From Lysobacteraceae bacterium (GTDB taxonomy: Bacteria; Pseudomonadota; Gammaproteobacteria; Nitrococcales; AK92), in NCBI GenBank assembly GCA_012523465.1, contig JAAYIK010000012.1:41806-105805 (forward strand): a DNA stretch of 64,000 nt, given 5' to 3'. The translations under genes were made by a program, and so were the position numbers. Shown piece after piece: positions 39,965-49,373 of this stretch (within the stretch, counting starts at the first letter, position 1; the number at the start of each line of letters is the position of its first letter). Under the pieces are notes generated by a model that was not told the origin of the DNA, made no database searches, and saw nothing but the letters and a program-made list of their open reading frames with translations.

Positions 39965-41206
39965 ATGTCGATTTCCAATCCGCAGCGCTTCCTGCGCTTC
40001 GCAGCCAATCACTACGAGCTGCTGTTGCGCCTGCTCGACGCCCGCGAGCGCAGCGAAGGCGAGCTGCTACAGCTCGCCAGGCAACACCTGGCCGACGCCG
40101 AGGCCGATCCCGGCAAGCTGGTCGATCAGCTGCTCGCCCTGGGCTTTCTCGACCGCGTGCCAGAATCCGACCGCTTCGAGATCCCGCTACCGATCGAGCG
40201 CTTCTTGCGCTATCTGCAGCGGGAGCATCACCTGACCTCGCCGCAGCAGATCGGTAGCTATGCCGCGCAGCTGGCGGAGCTCGAGCAGGAACTGCAGGCC
40301 GCAGCGGAGCGGCTGGCAGAGGGCGAAATCCGCATCATCCTGCCCGAGCTTGCCGACCGCATCGAGCGGCTCCGCCACGACGTCAACGGCAACAAAGAAG
40401 CCATCACCGAGGAAGTGATCCGCTTCCGCGCCAACCGCAGCCAGCGGCCGCTGCGCGAGCGCTACGCCAAGGTGGTGTGGCTGTGGGAGCGCTATCTCAC
40501 CCCCCTGCAGAGGCTGCTGGACACCGAGCAGGTCATGGAGCGGCAGCTCAACAGCCTGGAGCGCACCCTGGCCGTGGTCGAAGCCAGGCTGGCTGCAGAG
40601 ATCCCGCTGCTGGCCGCCGAGACCCGCAGCGTGCTCATGCGGCTTTATCGCATGCGCCGCCAGATCGTGGCCGACTTCCGCGAATCCATGCTGGAGCTGC
40701 AGCCGCTGTACCAGAGAGCGCTGCACGAGAGCCGCACCGCCCGCGGCGCCAGCCTGCTGCTGGAGCGGATTCGCCGCCAAGGCCTCGCCAGGCTGGCGCT
40801 GGATCAGGTGCTGCGGGTGCCGGTTAGCCGCCACGAAGGCCTGTTCTCCGACCTCGCCGTCAAGGCGCACCTGTTCGACCTGGCCTCCATGCGGCCCAAC
40901 GAAGAGGTGCTGCTGGAGCAAGCCGAGGACCAGCCCGTCGAGGCCGCTACGCGCATCGACCTCGCCCGCTTGCTGGACGAGCTGCTGGCAAGCCGCCCCG
41001 CCGACGTGCTCGCCTGGCTGGCCGAGCGCATCCGCGCCCAGGGCGGCGGCATCCGCGACCTGCTGCTGGCCTACGGCCGCGCCGTGCGCCGCCTGCCGAC
41101 CGTGGCCGGTGCCGAGCGGCGCGACTACGTTTTCGGCGACCATGTGCTCACCGCCCGCGTGCGCGCGGTCGGCGAAGCACCCGAGGAGGAATTGCTCGAT
41201 GAGTGA
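39965..41206 (+). CDS. mksF: Condensin kleisin subunit MksF
   Basis: A 413-residue cytoplasmic, mostly helical protein with long charged helices (residues about 100-290) and winged-helix-like N- and C-termini. In MksBEF condensins this is the kleisin linking the SMC ATPase and MksE. The identification rests mainly on gene order (kleisin, MksE, SMC-like ATPase), size and helical content. It overlaps mksE by 8 bases. It is divergent from ttrS with 91 bases between. Confidence 0.78.
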   Translation: MSISNPQRFLRFAANHYELLLRLLDARERSEGELLQLARQHLADAEADPGKLVDQLLALGFLDRVPESDRFEIPLPIERFLRYLQREHHLTSPQQIGSYAAQLAELEQELQAAAERLAEGEIRIILPELADRIERLRHDVNGNKEAITEEVIRFRANRSQRPLRERYAKVVWLWERYLTPLQRLLDTEQVMERQLNSLERTLAVVEARLAAEIPLLAAETRSVLMRLYRMRRQIVADFRESMLELQPLYQRALHESRTARGASLLLERIRRQGLARLALDQVLRVPVSRHEGLFSDLAVKAHLFDLASMRPNEEVLLEQAEDQPVEAATRIDLARLLDELLASRPADVLAWLAERIRAQGGGIRDLLLAYGRAVRRLPTVAGAERRDYVFGDHVLTARVRAVGEAPEEELLDE

Positions 41207-41795
41207 ACAAAGCCGGTTCGCCCTGCCCTATCTGGCCGAGATCTTCGGCGCGCTATCGCGCGGCCGCCATTTGTGCCTCGACGACGGCAACCTGTTCGTG
41301 GAGCTGCGCGAGCACGAGCGGGAGTTCGAGGAGCTGTTCCAGCACCTCGGCTACCAGATGATCGCCGACAGCCGCGGCTTTTATTACTTCCACGCTCTCG
41401 ACAGCCAAAGCACCAGCCCCCGCACCGCCAAGCTGGCGCTGTTCTTCCTCGTGCTGGTGGAAGCGCTGTGGGAAGAGTCCAGCGACATCAACGACCTGGA
41501 AAGCCTGCTGCTGGACCGCAGCTGGAGTCTCGGCGAGCTGCCGCACCTCAAGCGCGAACGCTATCTCGAGCTGATGCGCCAGCTGGACCAGGAGCCGGAT
41601 ACGGAAACCCTGCGCGATCTGATCCGCCAGCTGGTCTATTTCGGCTTCGCCGCCTGGGACGGCGAGGAGCGCTTCCGCTTCCGCCTGCCAGCACTGCGCT
41701 TTCTCGACATCGCCCGCGAGGTGGCCGAAGGCCTGGAACGCACGCAGAACCCGGAGGACGTCGCCATGACAGCAGACGCGGAGGCCAGCGCATGA
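41199..41795 (+). CDS. mksE: Condensin accessory subunit MksE
   Basis: A 198-residue protein with winged-helix features (PYLAEIFGALSRGRHLCLDDGNLFVEL; LGYQMIADSRGFYYFH; RDLIRQLVYFGFAAW). These match the DUF4194/MksE-type family. It overlaps the kleisin gene by 8 bases and the SMC gene by 4 bases, so the three are tightly coupled. Confidence 0.8.
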   Translation: MSEQSRFALPYLAEIFGALSRGRHLCLDDGNLFVELREHEREFEELFQHLGYQMIADSRGFYYFHALDSQSTSPRTAKLALFFLVLVEALWEESSDINDLESLLLDRSWSLGELPHLKRERYLELMRQLDQEPDTETLRDLIRQLVYFGFAAWDGEERFRFRLPALRFLDIAREVAEGLERTQNPEDVAMTADAEASA

Positions 41796-44551
41796 GCCGC
41801 CTTGGCCCGACCCGGCTGATCCTGATCAATTCCGGCCCCTATGCCTATGCCGACGTCGACCTGACCCGCTCGGGCCACCTGGTCGGCGAGAACAACGTCG
41901 GCAAGACCAGTCTCATCGCCGTCCTGCAGTTCCTCTACATGGCGGACCAGGACGACATGCGCTTCTCCGAGCGGCGCGACATCAGCCGCCAGTTCTACTT
42001 TCGCTCCGACAAGAGCTTTATCGTCTTCGAGCTGGAGACAGTGGAAGGCACCCGCTGCGTGCTGGTGCAGGGCCTGGGGCCGGCTCGCATGCACCAGTTC
42101 GAGCGCTGGATCTACAACGGCCCCTATCGCAAGGAGCATTACATCAGCGGCAACCGGATCCGGCCGCCAGAGCACATCCTGGCCGAGCTCGGCGCCGCGT
42201 GCGGCGCGGTCAAGGTCAGTCCCGGCGAGCTGCGCCAGGCGCTGACCGGCTTCGGCCGCAAGAACGTGCCGAATCTCGGCATCGTGCCGGTCAAGGAGGA
42301 GCGCAACTATCCGCGCTTCGTCAGCGTCTTTCGCAATCTGATCCACCTCGACCAGGTCCGCCAGCAAGAGCTCAAGCAGCTTCTGATCGAGATCTCGCCG
42401 GTCAAGTCCACAGCCATCAACCTGGCCGAGAAATACGGCTCGCTGTTCGAGCACCTGCGCCGCGATACCACCGCGCTCGACGCCTTCGAGAGCATGCTGC
42501 CCGACATCGAGGAGGCCTTGAGCGCCGCCGCCGAACGGGAGCGGCTGCGCAGCCGCATCATGCCGCTCTGGGACGACTACAAGCGCCTCTACGACGCCCG
42601 GCTGGCAGCGCTGCGGGAGGAGACGGCCGAGCTGGAGCGGCGTATTAAGGAAGCCTGCGCCGCCGACGACGACATCACCACGGCGCTGCAGGCCCTGGCC
42701 CAGGCCCAGATGGAAGCAAGCGAGCGGCGCGGCACGCTGACCGCCCGGCTGGACGCGCTGGAGCAGCTGGAGAGCGAATTCGACGGCTTCGACGAGCAGT
42801 TCGAGCGCACCGCGCTCGCCAACGAAAGCAGCCGGCTGCGCGAAATCCAGGGCCGGCTTTACCAGGCAGAGCAGGCGGTTTCGGCCGCGGCGCTGGAGCA
42901 GCGCCTGCAGCAGCGCATCGCGGAGCGCGACGCCCTGCGCCAGCGCCTGGACAATGTCAGCCGGCAGCTCGCCGCCCGGCTCAGGCAGCATTTCAGCGAG
43001 ACGCAGCTGCGTCAGGCCTTCGCCCTGCTCAATCCCGGCCTGCTCGCCGAGCCGATCGACGGCGAACGCATCGCGCTGGTGGACGAGGCCGCCCTGCACC
43101 AGCGCCTCGATGCGCTGCTGGCGCGCATCGAGGGGCAGGTGTATCAGGACGAAGCTATCCGGCTCGATCTGTCACGCCTGCCCGCGCCTAATCTGTCCGA
43201 TTACCTCGATCCTGCCGCCATCGAGCGGCGGATCGAGAGCCTGGAGCAGGAAATCCGCGAGTACGCCGCCACGCTGGAGACGGCGCGCAATCAGGCCGCG
43301 CTGCAAGCCGAAGCGGGCGCACTGGAGCGCAGGGTGCAGCAAACCCAGCTCCGGCTGGCGCGCTACCAGGAGCTCAAGCAGCTGCGGGAGCAGGCGCCGC
43401 AGTGGCGGGACCAGCTGCTGCAGCTGGAGCAGGACGTCCGGCAGCTCGACGGGCAGCGCCAGCAGCTGGAGGCCGAGCGCGAGCGGATCACCCGCAGCGT
43501 CCAGGAGGCCAGGCAGGCCCTCGAGCAGCGCGAGCAGGAGCGGCGGGCCCTGCACCGGGCCCATCAGGAGATCTTCGACCGGCTCAACCAGCTGCCGGAC
43601 CGCTTCCAATGGCCCAGTGAGCCGCTGGCACCAAGCGGCGAGCGCTCGGTCAAGGAAGCCTGGGAAGCGTTGCGGCACGCCCTCGAGCGCCATGCCGAGC
43701 TGGACGCCAAGCTGGAGCACGCGCTCTCCCGCATTCGCCGGCACCCGCAGCACACCCGCTTCATGGGCGACGGCAGCCAGGAGGAACAGCTGGACCGGCT
43801 GCGCGAGCGCCTGGAGGCGTTCGCCGACCAGAAGACCATGCTCAAGCAGCGCTGGGCCGGCCTGCTGACCGGCCTCTCGCAGGAAGCCAGCCTGCTGCTG
43901 GACAGCCTGGCCCAGATCGATGAGCAGTGCCAGCGCCTGACCCACCAGATCGGCCGCATGACCATCTCCAACCTGGCCGGGCTGACGGTGCGGGCGACTC
44001 GCAACCGCGAGGTGATCCAGCAGCTGGAGGCGCTGCGCGTGCAGGGCATCAGGCAAGGCGAGCTGGGGCTGGATCCGGCCATGGACATCGACATCGCCGC
44101 TGCCCTGGAGCGCGTCGACAACGCTTTGCGCCAGCGCCACGTGATTCGGCTCGAGGACGCCTTCGAGCTGAGCTTCGACGTCACGCTGCCGGGCGGCCAG
44201 ACCCGCTCCTACGCCCAGCTCAACCAGATCCAGTCCAACGGCACCACGGTCACTATCAAGGTCCTGGTCAACATGCTGCTGATGCGCGGCTTGTTGGCCG
44301 AACAGCCGGAGCGCAGGGTCTCCATCCCCTTTTACCTGGACGAAGTGGCCCGGCTTTCCATCAACAACGTCCAGGCCATCGTGCAAATGGCCAAGGACCA
44401 GGGCTGCGTGCCCATCCTGGCCAGCCCCACCGACCTGGAAGCCGCCGACGTGCTCTACCTGCTGCGCCCCAACGCCCAGGGCAGGCTTTATCTGACCGAA
44501 GCCCACCGGGTGGAGCTGCGCCGACGCGAGGCGGCGGAGCCGGCCGCCTGA
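41792..44551 (+). CDS. mksB: SMC-like condensin ATPase MksB
   Basis: A 919-residue ATPase. The Walker A variant is GENNVGKTSL near residue 33. Two long coiled-coil arms (about residues 270-400 and 480-740, rich in E, Q, R and L) flank a central hinge-like region. The C-terminal head has the signature-region NQIQSNGTTVTIKVLVNMLLM and a Walker-B-like FYLDEVARLS. MksB condensins help organise chromosomes; when paired with the nuclease MksG/JetD they form the Wadjet anti-plasmid system. No MksG is found next to this operon, which suggests the chromosome-organising type. Confidence 0.87.
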   Translation: MSRLGPTRLILINSGPYAYADVDLTRSGHLVGENNVGKTSLIAVLQFLYMADQDDMRFSERRDISRQFYFRSDKSFIVFELETVEGTRCVLVQGLGPARMHQFERWIYNGPYRKEHYISGNRIRPPEHILAELGAACGAVKVSPGELRQALTGFGRKNVPNLGIVPVKEERNYPRFVSVFRNLIHLDQVRQQELKQLLIEISPVKSTAINLAEKYGSLFEHLRRDTTALDAFESMLPDIEEALSAAAERERLRSRIMPLWDDYKRLYDARLAALREETAELERRIKEACAADDDITTALQALAQAQMEASERRGTLTARLDALEQLESEFDGFDEQFERTALANESSRLREIQGRLYQAEQAVSAAALEQRLQQRIAERDALRQRLDNVSRQLAARLRQHFSETQLRQAFALLNPGLLAEPIDGERIALVDEAALHQRLDALLARIEGQVYQDEAIRLDLSRLPAPNLSDYLDPAAIERRIESLEQEIREYAATLETARNQAALQAEAGALERRVQQTQLRLARYQELKQLREQAPQWRDQLLQLEQDVRQLDGQRQQLEAERERITRSVQEARQALEQREQERRALHRAHQEIFDRLNQLPDRFQWPSEPLAPSGERSVKEAWEALRHALERHAELDAKLEHALSRIRRHPQHTRFMGDGSQEEQLDRLRERLEAFADQKTMLKQRWAGLLTGLSQEASLLLDSLAQIDEQCQRLTHQIGRMTISNLAGLTVRATRNREVIQQLEALRVQGIRQGELGLDPAMDIDIAAALERVDNALRQRHVIRLEDAFELSFDVTLPGGQTRSYAQLNQIQSNGTTVTIKVLVNMLLMRGLLAEQPERRVSIPFYLDEVARLSINNVQAIVQMAKDQGCVPILASPTDLEAADVLYLLRPNAQGRLYLTEAHRVELRRREAAEPAA

Positions 44552-44695
44552 GGACCGGCCAGGCGCTCGGGGGCGGTCTGACCGCCTCCGACGGCGCGCG
44601 ACCTGCCGCCCCGGGCGGCCCTGCGCCGCGCCTGCTCGATATTTCAGCAATCACCCCCAGTTACCAGGGGATGCGCAGACAGCGAGGCAGCGAAC

Positions 44696-45565
44696 ATGGC
44701 CAGGTCTTCCTCCGCGCTGCATCCCGGGCAGCTGCCCAGCAACGCCGACATCGCTGCGACCCTGGAGCGGATCGCCGCGCTGCTAGAGCAGCAGCAAGCC
44801 AACCCGTTCCGCATCCAAGCCTATCGAACCGCAGCTGGCAGCGTGCGCACCGAACCGGGCTCGGTGGCCGAGCTGGCGGCACGCGAAGGACCGGAAGGCC
44901 TGGAGCGGCTGTATGGAATCGGCCCGCGGATCAGCCGGCACATCGCCTCCTTCGTCGACACCGGGCGCATTCCCCTGCTGGAGCAGCTGGAAGGCGAGCT
45001 CGATCCGCTCGGCCTGCTGGCCACCGTGCCCGGCATCGGGCCCAAGTCGGCTCAGGAGATCCATCAGCGCCTGGGCATCGGCAGCCTGGAAGAGCTGGAG
45101 CTGGCGGCCCACGACGGCCGCCTGGAGCAGCTGCCGGGTTTCGGCCCACGCCGCGTCGCCGGCCTGCGCCACACCTTGGGCAACATGCTGAGCCGCCGCG
45201 TGCGCTGCCCGGCGCCTGCCGCCCAGGAGCGCCCGCCCCTGGCGTTGCTGCTGGAGCTGGATGCGGAATACCGTGAGAAAGCCGCGGCCGACCGCCTGCC
45301 CAGGCTTGCTCCCAGACGCTTCAACTCCGAACGCAAGGCCTGGCTGCCCATCCTGCATGCCGAGCGGCAAGGCTGGAGCCTTGCGCTGGCGTATTCGAAT
45401 ACCGCCCGCGCCCATCAACAAGGGCGCACCCGGGACTGGGTGGTCATCTACTACGAGCACGACGGCCAGCTGGGACAATGCACCGTCGTCACCGAAACCG
45501 CCGGTCCGTTGCGCGGCCGGCGCGACGGGCGAGCACGCCGCGCAGCCTCAGAGCAGGCAGACTGA
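44696..45565 (+). CDS. Helix-hairpin-helix DNA-binding protein (PolX N-terminal-like)
   Basis: A 289-residue protein. Residues about 14-85 resemble the 8-kDa/HHH_8 domain of X-family polymerases (NADIAATLERIAALLEQQQANPFRIQAYRTAA in pieces). Two helix-hairpin-helix motifs follow: LYGIGPRISRHIASFV and VPGIGPKSAQEIHQRLG, then LPGFGPRRVAGLR. The C-terminal 110 residues form a beta-rich unknown domain. No polymerase or PHP nuclease domain is present. It lies 144 bases after mksB on the same strand. Confidence 0.78.
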   Translation: MARSSSALHPGQLPSNADIAATLERIAALLEQQQANPFRIQAYRTAAGSVRTEPGSVAELAAREGPEGLERLYGIGPRISRHIASFVDTGRIPLLEQLEGELDPLGLLATVPGIGPKSAQEIHQRLGIGSLEELELAAHDGRLEQLPGFGPRRVAGLRHTLGNMLSRRVRCPAPAAQERPPLALLLELDAEYREKAAADRLPRLAPRRFNSERKAWLPILHAERQGWSLALAYSNTARAHQQGRTRDWVVIYYEHDGQLGQCTVVTETAGPLRGRRDGRARRAASEQAD

Positions 45566-45988
45566 CGAATCCGTGGCCGCCTCGGACGGGGCCTGCACGC
45601 CGTCATCCAGCGGCGCCGGTTCCCTGTTGGCATCGGATCGCAGCCAAGCGATGGCGGCGGCCTTGCCGGTGAACACCCGCACCTGGTAGCCGTGCTCGAG
45701 CGCGCTGCCCTCCATGGCCAGGAACCCTCTGTCCCTCGGCGAGCACAGCACGGCAAAGCGGTCTTGCCGGGTTATCCCGGCCCGCGCCACTTCGTCAGGC
45801 TGGTCGAACAGCGCGAACACGTCGGCATCGATGTCCATGCGGCGCACGTCGCAAAGAATCCGCAGCGGCGCATCCGCCCGGAAAATCGCCGCCGCCAGCA
45901 TGTCGGTCAGCTGAGCTAGCGACAGCCGCCCCTCGCCTTGCAATTGCACCATGCCTTTTTGGTAGAACGCCTCCATGGCGGTAATCAT
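45548..45988 (-). CDS. STAS/SEC14-like domain protein
   Basis: A 146-residue probable cytoplasmic protein with the alternating strand-helix pattern of SpoIIAA-like STAS/SEC14 proteins: FYQKGMVQLQGEGRLSLAQL, PLRILCDVRRMDID, RFAVLCSPRDRGFLAMEG, and the end VRVFTGKAAAIAWLR. Such proteins bind small molecules or partner kinases. It precedes no obvious partner, though a histidine kinase lies 265 bases upstream on the same strand. The start was chosen at the ATG with AGAGGGAAG before it. Confidence 0.7.
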   Translation of the reverse strand: MITAMEAFYQKGMVQLQGEGRLSLAQLTDMLAAAIFRADAPLRILCDVRRMDIDADVFALFDQPDEVARAGITRQDRFAVLCSPRDRGFLAMEGSALEHGYQVRVFTGKAAAIAWLRSDANREPAPLDDGVQAPSEAATDSSVCLL

Positions 45989-46253
45989 TTCTGCTTCCCT
46001 CTGACAGCCCTTGTTCTTCGACGGCAGCAAGCACGATGACCTCTCCCGGCGGGCCGCGGCTGCGCGGCGCGCCGGTTGGCGGCTTGGGCCGACCCTGGTC
46101 TTGGGTTATATGGGCGCTCGGAATGAAGCAAAAATTTCGCCGGACAGGCCGCGCGCCTCGCCACCCGCACCGGCGGCCAGCGTCACTTGGTCACGAGGTG
46201 TTGACATAAAGGGCATGAAGGGAATGCCGGCGTTTGCGCCGCGACCGGCCCGC

Positions 46254-47351
46254 TCAGCTAGCGAGGGACTGGCGAGGTAGCGTCACCGTGAAGGTGGTCC
46301 CATCCGTTTCGGTGGAATGCACGTCCACGGTCCCGCCGCTGGCCATGACGATGCGCTTGACGATGTACAGCCCCAGGCCGAGCCCCTTGTCCGCGCGTCC
46401 CTGCTTCATGCCGCCCAGCATGGGCATGAATAGATAAGGCAGCAGCCTGGGATCGATGGGCGGCGGCTCGTTGTGCACGCTCAGCTGCACGGCGTCGCCC
46501 AGATCCCGGATCGTCATACGAATCGGGGTGTCGGGCGGGCTGTAGTGGGCCGCGTTGCGCAGCAGATTGGCCATGACTTGCGCGATTCGGTCGGCATCCC
46601 AGCGCCCTTTGCCGTCGCCTTCGCACTGAAGTTCGATCTTGCGCTGCGGATGGCCCAGCTGAACTTCCCCGACCACTTCCCGGGCCAAGGCATGCAAATC
46701 CATCTCGGCCGGCCTTATCGGCAGCCCACCGAGCCGGATCTGGGCGAAATCGAGCATGTCCTCGATCAGGCGGCCTGCCCGCTGCCCCGAGCTGAGTATC
46801 GAGCCGATCAGCCGTTGCTGCTGCTCCGTGCCGCCCAACCGCTGCAGCAGCCCGGCCGCCGCCATGATGGCCTGCAGCGGGCTGCGCAAGTCGTGATTGA
46901 GAATCCCGATGAAGCGAATGGCCCGGCTGGTGTAGCCATTGACCATGGCGAGAAACACGCGGTCGAAGCCGCGATTAATCTGGCAGATTTGCTCGCCGTC
47001 CAATTCACTTGCATGGTTCGCGCTCAAGTGGGAAAACACCGCCTCCTTGAGTTGGGCGACCAGGCGGAAGAACTCCTCGATGGTCAGGGCGGACATCAGC
47101 TCCCAGAGCCCCTTGTTTTCAGGGCCGTCGATCTGTAACTCATCCCCGTTTCGCTCGGCAGCAGTGATGGCGGCCGCCAGCAAGACGGCCCCGTGGTCGC
47201 GCTGCCCGTTGGCGTAACCAGTCGTCGCTAGCCAAAGATCAACGATTTTGTCTTGTTCGCGACGCAAGACATCGATCAATCGTTCTGCCCTGGCGGTCAC
47301 CGGTTCACCTCGCACGGGCGCAACAACACGAAGATAAGGATGAGAAGACAT
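46254..47351 (-). CDS. Sensor histidine kinase, soluble
   Basis: A 365-residue protein without transmembrane segments. The N-terminal 160 residues are a helical, RsbU/RsbRD-like region. The kinase core has an H box ILNHDLRSPLQAIM near residue 150, the N box QVMANLLRNAAHYSPP, and the G box KGLGLGLYIVKRIV. No adjacent response regulator is present, so it is an orphan kinase. The signal is unknown. Confidence 0.87.
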   Translation of the reverse strand: MSSHPYLRVVAPVRGEPVTARAERLIDVLRREQDKIVDLWLATTGYANGQRDHGAVLLAAAITAAERNGDELQIDGPENKGLWELMSALTIEEFFRLVAQLKEAVFSHLSANHASELDGEQICQINRGFDRVFLAMVNGYTSRAIRFIGILNHDLRSPLQAIMAAAGLLQRLGGTEQQQRLIGSILSSGQRAGRLIEDMLDFAQIRLGGLPIRPAEMDLHALAREVVGEVQLGHPQRKIELQCEGDGKGRWDADRIAQVMANLLRNAAHYSPPDTPIRMTIRDLGDAVQLSVHNEPPPIDPRLLPYLFMPMLGGMKQGRADKGLGLGLYIVKRIVMASGGTVDVHSTETDGTTFTVTLPRQSLAS

Positions 47352-47546
47352 CGCCGCTGCCGTCGCATCGCCCCCCCGCCGGCGACAGCGGATTCATTCC
47401 TTCAAGTATGGTTCAGGGCAATGGATTGTGCACAGCAGACACAAGTGCCGCCCCCTGGATTACACCATGCCGCCGCGCCCTGCGCGGCACCGCCCTTCGC
47501 CGCCGGACCGGCTGCGGCAACGCGCGGCGGCCTGCCCGCTGCCGGC

Positions 47547-48098
47547 TCAGCTGAGGAAACGCTCTAGCCAGGCGACGTAGCGGTCCATGTAGCCTTGCAG
47601 GAACTGCCGGGTGCTTGGCTCCTTGATGGTGCCGTCAGCAGCGATCAGGTCGTCGGTCATATGGATGAAGACCTCCGGCTGCCCCAACGTCGGCACGTCC
47701 AGATAAGCCAGGGTGTTGCGCAAGTGCTGCTGCGCTAGGGCGCTGCCGATGGCGCCGATGGAGCAGCCGATCACGCCGGCCGGCTTGCCCGCGAAGGAGT
47801 TGGTTCCGTACGGCCTGGAGGCGATGTCGATGGCGTTCTTGAGCACGCCGGGCACCGAGCGGTTGTATTCCGGGGTGACGAACAGCAGGGCATCACAGGC
47901 CTCGACTTCCTGCTTCAGTTGCCGGCAACTGTCCGGATAGTTGCTGTCGAAATCCTGGTTGTAAAGCGGCAAACCGTCGATGCGGATATGCTTGAAAACC
48001 AGCCCGTCCGGCGCGAGCTTTTCCATGGCCAACGCCAACCGGCGGTTGTACGAATCCTGGCGCAGGCTGCCCACAAAAACCCCGACCGTTCGACTCAT
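47547..48098 (-). CDS. NADPH-dependent FMN reductase family protein
   Basis: A 183-residue flavodoxin-fold flavoprotein that uses NAD(P)H to reduce FMN, quinones or other acceptors. Motifs are GVFVGSLRQDSYNRRLA (FMN phosphate binding), FVTPEYNRSVPGVLKNAID (the P-E-Y-N motif) and GSALAQQHLRNTLAYLD. The ATG has an almost perfect AAGGAGGGTG site. Similar to ChrR/YieF-type reductases. Confidence 0.9.
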   Translation of the reverse strand: MSRTVGVFVGSLRQDSYNRRLALAMEKLAPDGLVFKHIRIDGLPLYNQDFDSNYPDSCRQLKQEVEACDALLFVTPEYNRSVPGVLKNAIDIASRPYGTNSFAGKPAGVIGCSIGAIGSALAQQHLRNTLAYLDVPTLGQPEVFIHMTDDLIAADGTIKEPSTRQFLQGYMDRYVAWLERFLS

Positions 48099-48734
48099 GC
48101 ATTCACCCTCCTTGATGCGCCCAGGCCGCAGCGCTCGCGCGCTGCCGCGTCGGCCAAAGCCGGGCGCGGCATGCGACTCCCTTGGCATCTGGTTACTGGG
48201 TTCTGTCGACGAGCTTGTCAAGAGCGAATTCGGTTTTTCGACAATACCGATTGAGGCGGGAAAAGCGAAAACCCTGAATCGACTCCTTAAATCGAAGGAT
48301 CAATTCTTCCCGATCTGCCGGCTGCAAATATTTCCACCCTGGACTTCAAAAAAAGCGGCAATTAAAATAATGCTTTTCTTCCTTGGGTGAGTGCGCTGGC
48401 CGGTCGGTCTTCGCTGCATCCGGTCGACTTGGGTCGGGCGCCAGCAAGGCGCCTCTTGCCTCCAGGATGGCTTTCTTGCCGCAACGCTTTTATATCGTTG
48501 AGTGAACCGACAACCGGTTCGCGCCACCGCACAGCGGCTTGTCCGGCTGCCCGCGGCTCACGCCAGCCCCGACAGCTGCCGTTATCAGGCGCCCCTTGGG
48601 GCGATGCCGACGGGGCGGCGGCCTGGCACCGCCGATCGCCTGGCCGGACAGGAAAGGTGCCGGACGGCTTTGTCCTCTGCGGCGCAGTAGTATATCTTCC
48701 CCTGTCCCCGACCGTCGGGAGCATAGGACGAGCA
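48099..48734. other. Intergenic region, A/T-rich in the middle
   Basis: These 636 bases between divergent genes hold no convincing gene. Bases 48225-48385 are relatively A/T-rich compared with the neighbours. TATATCTT near 48694 could be the -10 region for the DUF1820 gene. Confidence 0.5.
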
Positions 48735-49061
48735 ATGGCGAAACGTATCTACCGTATACAGTTCTACAACCAGGGCGAGATCTATGAGGTCTATGCCAAG
48801 CAGGTCGCGCAAGGCGGGCTGTTCGGCTTCATCGAGGTCGAGGGGATGATCTTCGGTGAGCGTTCACAGGTCGTCGTCGATCCCAGCGAAGAGAAGCTCA
48901 AGAGCGAATTCCAGGGCGTCAAGCGCACCTATATCCCCATGCATGCCATCGTCCGCATCGATGAGGTCGAGAGGGAAGGCGCTGCCAAGATCAGCGACGC
49001 CAAGGGCAAGGTGACCCCCTTCCCCATCCCGTTCTATGGCCCCAACGCCCCGCGCGATTGA
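48735..49061 (+). CDS. DUF1820 family protein
   Basis: A 108-residue cytoplasmic protein beginning MAKRIYRIQFYNQGEIYEVYAKQV in pieces, with FIEVEGMIFGERSQVVVDPSEEKL and YIPMHAIVRIDEVEREG. This closely matches the DUF1820 family, which is widespread in gammaproteobacteria and has no known function. It precedes tRNA-Ser by 90 bases. Confidence 0.88.
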   Translation: MAKRIYRIQFYNQGEIYEVYAKQVAQGGLFGFIEVEGMIFGERSQVVVDPSEEKLKSEFQGVKRTYIPMHAIVRIDEVEREGAAKISDAKGKVTPFPIPFYGPNAPRD

Positions 49062-49151
49062 ATGCGTGTGCATTCTGGTTTAATCTTGGCCGCCTGCATG
49101 CAGCGGGTCATGCAAGCAACTCGGCAAGCCCCCTGCAGCACCAAGCACTCC

Positions 49152-49242
49152 GGAGAGGTGTCCGAGTGGTTGAAGGAGCACGCCTGGAAAGCGTGTATAC
49201 GCGAATAGCGTATCGAGGGTTCGAATCCCTCCCTCTCCGCCA
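49152..49242 (+). tRNA. tRNA-Ser(GGA)
   Basis: The acceptor stem GGAGAGG pairs with CCTCTCC at 49232-49238. The anticodon loop CTGGAAA gives anticodon GGA (49186-49188). A long variable arm typical of serine tRNAs is present, the T loop is GGTTCGAATCC, and the CCA end is encoded. Confidence 0.97.
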
Positions 49243-49271
49243 CCTACCGACGCAAGTCGTCGAAGACCCCA

Positions 49272-49304
49272 GAAGGCCCGCAGCGCGCGGGCCTTCGCCG
49301 TTTT
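49272..49304 (+). terminator. Rho-independent terminator after tRNA-Ser
   Basis: A 10-bp stem (GAAGGCCCGC / GCGGGCCTTC) with a 5-base loop is followed by GCCGTTTT. Confidence 0.8.
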
Positions 49305-49373
49305 AGAGGCAGCCAGCGGCGCGCTGCCGGCGGCCATGACCGCACCCCCAAGGCGCATGTCCATCGGCGGAAC

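Noticed and set aside
41826..41840. FNR-like sequence CTGATCCTGATCAA at the start of mksB
   Set aside because: It lies inside coding sequence and matches only one half-site fully.
43172..44650. 492-codon minus-strand open frame
   Set aside because: It is a shadow of mksB; low-complexity and without family features.
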